A DNA stretch of 64,000 nucleotides from Pyrenochaeta sp. MPI-SDFR-AT-0127 (lineage: Eukaryota; Ascomycota; Dothideomycetes; Pleosporales; Cucurbitariaceae). Where the stretch lies: contig JAGTJM010000048.1 in assembly GCA_020747015.1 (NCBI GenBank), positions 62,001-126,000 of the forward strand, written 5' to 3'. The notes under the pieces are model-generated. The model saw nothing but the letters and a program-made list of their open reading frames with translations, was not told the DNA's origin and did no database searches. Shown piece after piece: positions 59,368-64,000 of this stretch (position 1 is its first letter; every line of letters starts with the position of its first letter). The position numbers and the translations under genes are program-made.

Positions 59368-60170
59368 CGCGAAAGAGGAGCTATGGAGGTCGTGCAAAGA
59401 GAAACGAAATTACGAACTAGCTGCAAAAGGCAGACGGGATGGGTATCTTGAAAGGAGATGTGCGAAGGATGTTGCTCTGAAAGCAGCGGCTCCCAGGCTT
59501 TACATTGTGTACATATACATTTCGTTGGGACGTGCAACCATGGCGCGATGGCCTCTACTTGGCACTGCGGACGAAAGTTCAGAGATATGTGGTCCGAAAC
59601 AACAGCTGTCTCTAGCCGCATTGGTAGGTTCTTCTGTACCGAATGCACAGTTTTGCTACCAGGGCTCACACAATCTTGTGTAAAGCGCGAGGCCGAAGCT
59701 GAGGAAATCAAGGTTGGTAATGAAGTTCGACACCGGATGTGTGTCCTCCCGCGATCCGGGACAATTGTAAGCAATTCTTGTCCGCCGGTGAACTCTGATT
59801 GGCTTCGGATCCAATAACCCATTGAGAACGGTCATTACTCGGCTTGATGGCGTTTTTGTGCTTGATGAATAACATTTTAACATGTTTGTTTGCTCACACG
59901 TCGCCCTATACAAAATGTCCTGTTCAGCTTGCTTTGCCGCATAAGAGAATATGATTAATCTATAGTATACTGGTTCAAATTTTATAAAGTAATAGCAACG
60001 TGCTCCCAGAATGATGCTTATGCAAATGCCGCTTCTCTTTGTGCAGAGGAATCCGAGTCAACATGGCATCGCCGACATCGCTAAAGCAGCCATTTGCCCC
60101 TATTCACGTGTGAAGAGAACGAAGTCGACGAGACAAATCCACGGCAATTCTGTAAGATTCTAGCGCCAAG
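59368..60170. other. Intergenic region
   Basis: 803 bases. Overlapping frames at 59348-59817 on both strands show no family. Likely promoter of the AMID-like gene and 3' region of the RBR gene. Confidence 0.45.
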
Positions 60171-61934
60171 CTACCAAAGCCAGCGTTGTACATGATACTC
60201 GACTTCGTTCTCATCTACATCCTCCCATTCGCCATCGTCATCATTTTCATCTTCACTGTCAAATTCGCTGTCATCTCCTTCCTCATCCACGAGCCCATTT
60301 CCTCCGTGCGCATCGTTCATGTGTTGGTATGCCGCCTCGGCTTTATTAAACACCTTCAGGCATACCCAGCAGATGTGACCGTGGCAGCCGCTGCACTCGA
60401 CATGGTTGCAACCATCGACCTTCTCGATCAATGTTGCGCATTTCGGGCATTCTTTAGTGCCCGCTGTGGCTTTGTAAGCATCCAGGAGATGTTCATTGAG
60501 CTGCGTCTTGCGAAGATGTGCCTCGTATTCCGTGCAGGACCATCCAACATGAGGATCAGCATGACATAGCGTGCATGTCTGCGTCAAGCAAGTTGGACAC
60601 GTGAAGATCTCGTAAGAGCCGTTTCTAAGGTAGACAGACCTACAGTCAGGTGTACGGCAATTACGATAGATGTCGGGAGACGAGCGAATGTGGTATGTCA
60701 GAGAAGCCTTGAGCAACGCATCGATCATTATGCCTGTCGCGTACTTTCTGAGATCTGGGATGGTGATCGGTTCCGCACAGTTCTCGTGCCAGCACGCCAA
60801 AGGGAAATGATTACTCGTCAGATCAGAAGAGGCGACTTGCAATTGATGATCGAAGCAATCTCTGCAGCTGACATGCCCACAGGTGGAAAATCTTACATCA
60901 GTCGTGGCGTCACCGCACTGAGGACATTCACTGTGTGCCATGGAACCTGTCGGTGGAGGCAAAGGCAAATTCAGCTCGTACGCGATCAACCAAGCCGTCT
61001 GGCGAGGGCAGTGAAGAACCAGCGCCTTCTTAAGGATATCTAGGCTGACATTTGCCTTCCCAAGCTTCTGCTGCACTTTTGCAACAGCATCAGAGGCAAT
61101 TAGCTTTCTAAATTCTTTCGTCTCGAATTGGATGGAATGATTCTCCTGCCAGGCATCAAGCCCGATTACTCTTTCGGCAAGTTTCAGCTCCACATAGCGA
61201 GTGTGCGTATCGTCATCTTCAGGATCGTAAATTCGTATGCGCCGTTGTAGCTTGTCGCTCATGATGATGACGCCAGTCTCACGTTCGAGGTGCTGCAGCC
61301 ACACTTCTCCTGGTGCTGTAGCGAAGAAGTCGTGCCAGATCTCGTAACGCGAGGCTTGGAGACTTCCGGTGGCAACACGGCCTGCAAAAATAGCTTCGAA
61401 TATTTTCTTCACGTCAACGATTTTTCCTCGATTCGTTCCTGAAAGACGCATTGTGACCATTCCATTCCTTGGCTCTTCCCAAGCTACTATGGTTTCTGGA
61501 GTTTGTGAAGCGATTTCTTCAATGTCAAGGAGGACAGCGTCCGAAAGCTCCTTTGGGGCGGTGAAGTAGACAGTATATACCAAACAGATTTCAACATCGT
61601 CCGACCCATTGTAGAGTTTCAGGGCAGCTCGAGCATGCTCTGGCTGGTAAAAGCCAGCGATGGTGTTGAAAGGCAAACTTCCTTGTAAACCTGGAGGAGC
61701 CCTGTGGCAGAACCGCGTTGGCCCGGCAAAACATTGAAGCATACTTTTGACAGTCGAGAGGCGCAATACACGACTGGATTTCCATGATACCAGAATTGTG
61801 TTGACGTCAGATTTGATAGATAGCTTGTTCGTAACTCGTATGTTGGGTCTGAGATCGAAACTTGAGAGGACACAACCAGCGAGAAAATCCGCATTACCGC
61901 CCTCGATATGCCTGTGGATGTCGGTACCAGCCAT
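60171..61934 (-). CDS. RBR-type (RING-IBR-RING) E3 ubiquitin ligase
   Basis: Single exon, 587 residues. RING1 begins at residue 337 (CPQCGD..CGHVSCRDC), an IBR region follows (CRTPDC..CPTCLTQTCTLCHAD..C) and RING2 is at about 497-525 (CPKCATLIEKVDGCNHVECSGCHGHICWVC). Cys 509 in the GCNH motif matches the catalytic cysteine of ariadne-type enzymes, which take ubiquitin as a thioester before passing it on. The N-terminal ~330 residues have no clear domain. The tail is strongly acidic (DDSEFDSEDENDDDGEWEDVDENE). The acidic tail resembles the one of ariadne proteins, although theirs is at the other end. The lack of introns is unusual among the larger genes here. Confidence 0.88.
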   Translation of the reverse strand: MAGTDIHRHIEGGNADFLAGCVLSSFDLRPNIRVTNKLSIKSDVNTILVSWKSSRVLRLSTVKSMLQCFAGPTRFCHRAPPGLQGSLPFNTIAGFYQPEHARAALKLYNGSDDVEICLVYTVYFTAPKELSDAVLLDIEEIASQTPETIVAWEEPRNGMVTMRLSGTNRGKIVDVKKIFEAIFAGRVATGSLQASRYEIWHDFFATAPGEVWLQHLERETGVIIMSDKLQRRIRIYDPEDDDTHTRYVELKLAERVIGLDAWQENHSIQFETKEFRKLIASDAVAKVQQKLGKANVSLDILKKALVLHCPRQTAWLIAYELNLPLPPPTGSMAHSECPQCGDATTDVRFSTCGHVSCRDCFDHQLQVASSDLTSNHFPLACWHENCAEPITIPDLRKYATGIMIDALLKASLTYHIRSSPDIYRNCRTPDCRSVYLRNGSYEIFTCPTCLTQTCTLCHADPHVGWSCTEYEAHLRKTQLNEHLLDAYKATAGTKECPKCATLIEKVDGCNHVECSGCHGHICWVCLKVFNKAEAAYQHMNDAHGGNGLVDEEGDDSEFDSEDENDDDGEWEDVDENEVEYHVQRWLW

Positions 61935-62960
61935 AGTCGTTGTTTAGCCTAACATTATGGGGCATTAGTGGCACGCAAAGCTGGATGATCCTGAGGAATT
62001 TCGTAGTTGCTATGAGGCAATTCAAAGCCCTTTGAAGTTGCCTAGGCGTGAATGAGTGGTGCCTGGTTCAACAGTTACGAAGGTAAGCCAGATTGTGTGC
62101 TTCTTTTTGTGATGGTTTGGTCATGGGAATGTATCAATGTAGAAGGGGAGAGCAAATAGACGGATGATACAAACGCCAAAATATTTGGTTCGACTGCAGA
62201 CCGACAACTTATTCTGGGGAAACGAAACCTGTTCAAGCATCAGAAACTTTGAAAGTAAGTTCATTATCGGTAAAGAAACATTGTCGGTGGCAAGCTGAGG
62301 TAGCAGACACAAGGCTGAATACGTGGTCCGCGCTAGCGGTCCGAATGATCTTGCAGCCTAGTTTCCAGTCACATATGCTTTCAATGTTAATGATTCGTTA
62401 TATCGCCGTAGAATAGACTGGTAGGAGATAATGTCTTCCGTGTTAAGTCCTCCTTGGTTATGATGTTAATCTTGAGGATCAAAGAGTAGCCAAGTGGGGT
62501 TTTCTACACGGGGCTAACGGGCTACATCCAAAACCACCCTACATATTCCTTCCTGAGGCCATTTCTTCTCTCGACCTGGTTCATGATGAGCCATCCAGTA
62601 GTGCCAACAAACCCTTTTTGTATCACGATCCGCAAGACTGTCATACGCTACAACAGAAGCGGCGATCTAAGCGATAGTGGTGACGCGCCACCATTTGCAT
62701 GCTATGGAACTGTAATGTCTTTGCAAAACTCTGGTCATGATGTATCTTGTGGCCTAGCTAAACTCGAATTTACTGTTGTTACCTAGCGTGGGCGAGGAGA
62801 TGGACTGTTGTTCATGCTTAGCCGGGATGAATGCAACACGATTCGTTTCAAGCTTGACTTGCTCCACCTCAACGCGTCCCGCGTCAACATAAGTCCGACA
62901 ACCCCCCTTGAACCCCACGTACCGGTACACCGCCCCGATGCGGGGTGAATAGATCTCTAC
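61935..62960. other. Divergent intergenic region
   Basis: About 1 kb between the RBR gene and the FHIP-like gene, which point away from each other. Short frames only; no supported gene. Confidence 0.45.
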
Positions 62961-64000
62961 ATGGACTTCGTATGTCGCTTGAGTCTCCAAAGCCTGTCCC
63001 GTTGCTAACCATACAAGTGGGTGAGGCTACTCGGCGGGTCGTCCCAGAAGAAGCAGGCTGCGCCAAACAATCCCCAGCAGCGTCTGGCACGCTTCCGGCA
63101 GCGATACAATCAAGTCCTGGTATGGCCAGCTCCGCCCTTCGCATGGCCGTATTAGCTGACATGGCGGCAGCAATCATGGCAAAAGTCCACGAACCTCGCA
63201 CACGACCGCGAAGCTTTGGGGAACATTCGTGGTGCTCTCCAAGCCCTTACCGCAATACTCAACGATGAGTCCCGATCGCCAGCACCACACATGTGCCTCC
63301 AGTTTGCTGCAGCCCAGCAGATATACACAGCAGTCTCCAAGATTGCCGCGACGTCGCACGACGAGGGCATGGTCAGGGACGCAGTTGCCTTTTACAATGC
63401 GCTCATTGACAGCGAAGAGGAAGACTTCCTCGAAAACGATGTCTTTGCCGTTTCTCTCATGAACTTTGTCAATCGCACAATCGGATCTGGCAGCATGGGT
63501 GTCGGAGAAGACATTGAGGCGGACATCGTGGAGCTGCTATTCGGAATCGCTGCCAAGATCAGATTGCAACCAGAAATATTGCCAGTTTGGTTTACAACCG
63601 CACCGGCAGACTCTAATGGCCGTGTGGTGAATCAGAAGATCGACTTCGCAGGTGTCACACAAAAGGAGGACTTCCCATTGTGCTATCAACTCATCGACCA
63701 CGTCCACCACGAAGGCCGTATTGGAGACTTTGCACGCACTGGCTTACTTTACATATTTGAGTCGGCATCCAAGTCGATGACTCTAGAGCAGTGGATTGTT
63801 GAAAGCGATCTGCCTACGCTCATGGCTACTGGTTTGGGGGCTCTGTACAGCCAGCTAAGCAGGTGCGACCAGGACTCAACACATGCAGAGCACATATATC
63901 TAATGCCAGCTAGGAAACTTTCGATCCTACATCCAGATCAGGGTCTACCCTTGATACTGTCACTATCCGACTATGCCGAAATGAAAGCAAATCCACAAGC
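62961..64000 (+). CDS. FHIP/RAI16-like protein (FTS-Hook-interacting family), partial at right edge
   Basis: Three exons to the window end (62961-62969, 63018-63119, 63171->64000). The first exon codes only MDF; splicing 48 nt gives MDF-WVRLLGGSSQKK, a start seen in fungal RAI16-like proteins. The second junction reads YNQVL-QSWQKSTNLAHDREAL. Helical repeats follow: APHMCLQFAAAQQIYTAVSKI, GMVRDAVAFYNALIDSEEEDFL, and EADIVELLFGIAAKIRLQPEILPVWF. Animal FHIP proteins link the FTS-Hook complex to early endosomes for dynein transport, so a role in endosome motility is inferred. The 3' part is outside the window. Confidence 0.82.

Overview
This is nuclear DNA of a filamentous ascomycete. The genes carry many short introns (mostly 47-65 nt, GT-AG, with CTAAC-like branch points near the acceptor). 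There are two Zn2Cys6 regulators, a Clr5-ankyrin protein, fungal rhodopsin-like, F-box and NLR-type genes. Gene content and style suggest Dothideomycetes, probably Pleosporales; that is inference from protein character, as no marker gene is present. No prokaryotic, viral, rRNA, tRNA or CRISPR feature was found. Splice models were built by eye; each multi-exon model given as complete keeps one frame and restores family motifs across its junctions.

Layout. 0-5 kb: an NLR-type N-terminal domain running off the left edge, head-to-head with a 13-exon SNF2/RING ATPase. 6-14 kb: a RING+PHD protein, an SCCPDH-like oxidoreductase and an F-box protein. 13.7-19.7 kb: a gene-poor block of 6 kb. 19.7-28 kb: a plus-strand run of a rhodopsin-like membrane protein, a small unknown protein, a Zn2Cys6 factor, a CYP61 (sterol C-22 desaturase-type) P450 and an unknown protein. 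28.7-33.4 kb: housekeeping genes (GAR transformylase, histone acetyltransferase HAT1, ZIP transporter). 34.5-42.4 kb: two head-to-head F-box-like genes and a Clr5-ankyrin gene broken by a frameshift. 42.4-45.4 kb: sparse, one possible small membrane protein. 45.4-50.7 kb: a dihydroxyacetone-synthase-type transketolase beside a Zn2Cys6 factor. 51-62 kb: DUF300/TMEM184 membrane protein, secreted HEXXH metalloprotease, Acinus-like SAP/RRM splicing factor, AMID-like FAD oxidoreductase and an RBR E3 ligase. The right edge cuts a FHIP/RAI16-like gene.

Two groupings could be functional units, by inference only. One is the membrane receptor-like protein, small protein, Zn2Cys6 factor and diverged CYP61 at 19.7-26.6 kb. 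The other is the transketolase plus Zn2Cys6 factor at 45-51 kb. The clearest anomalies are the frameshift inside an ankyrin unit at about 40008, a GC-AG intron in the CYP61 gene, an altered heme-loop residue in the same gene, and a frame-preserving 51-nt intron in the Acinus-like gene.
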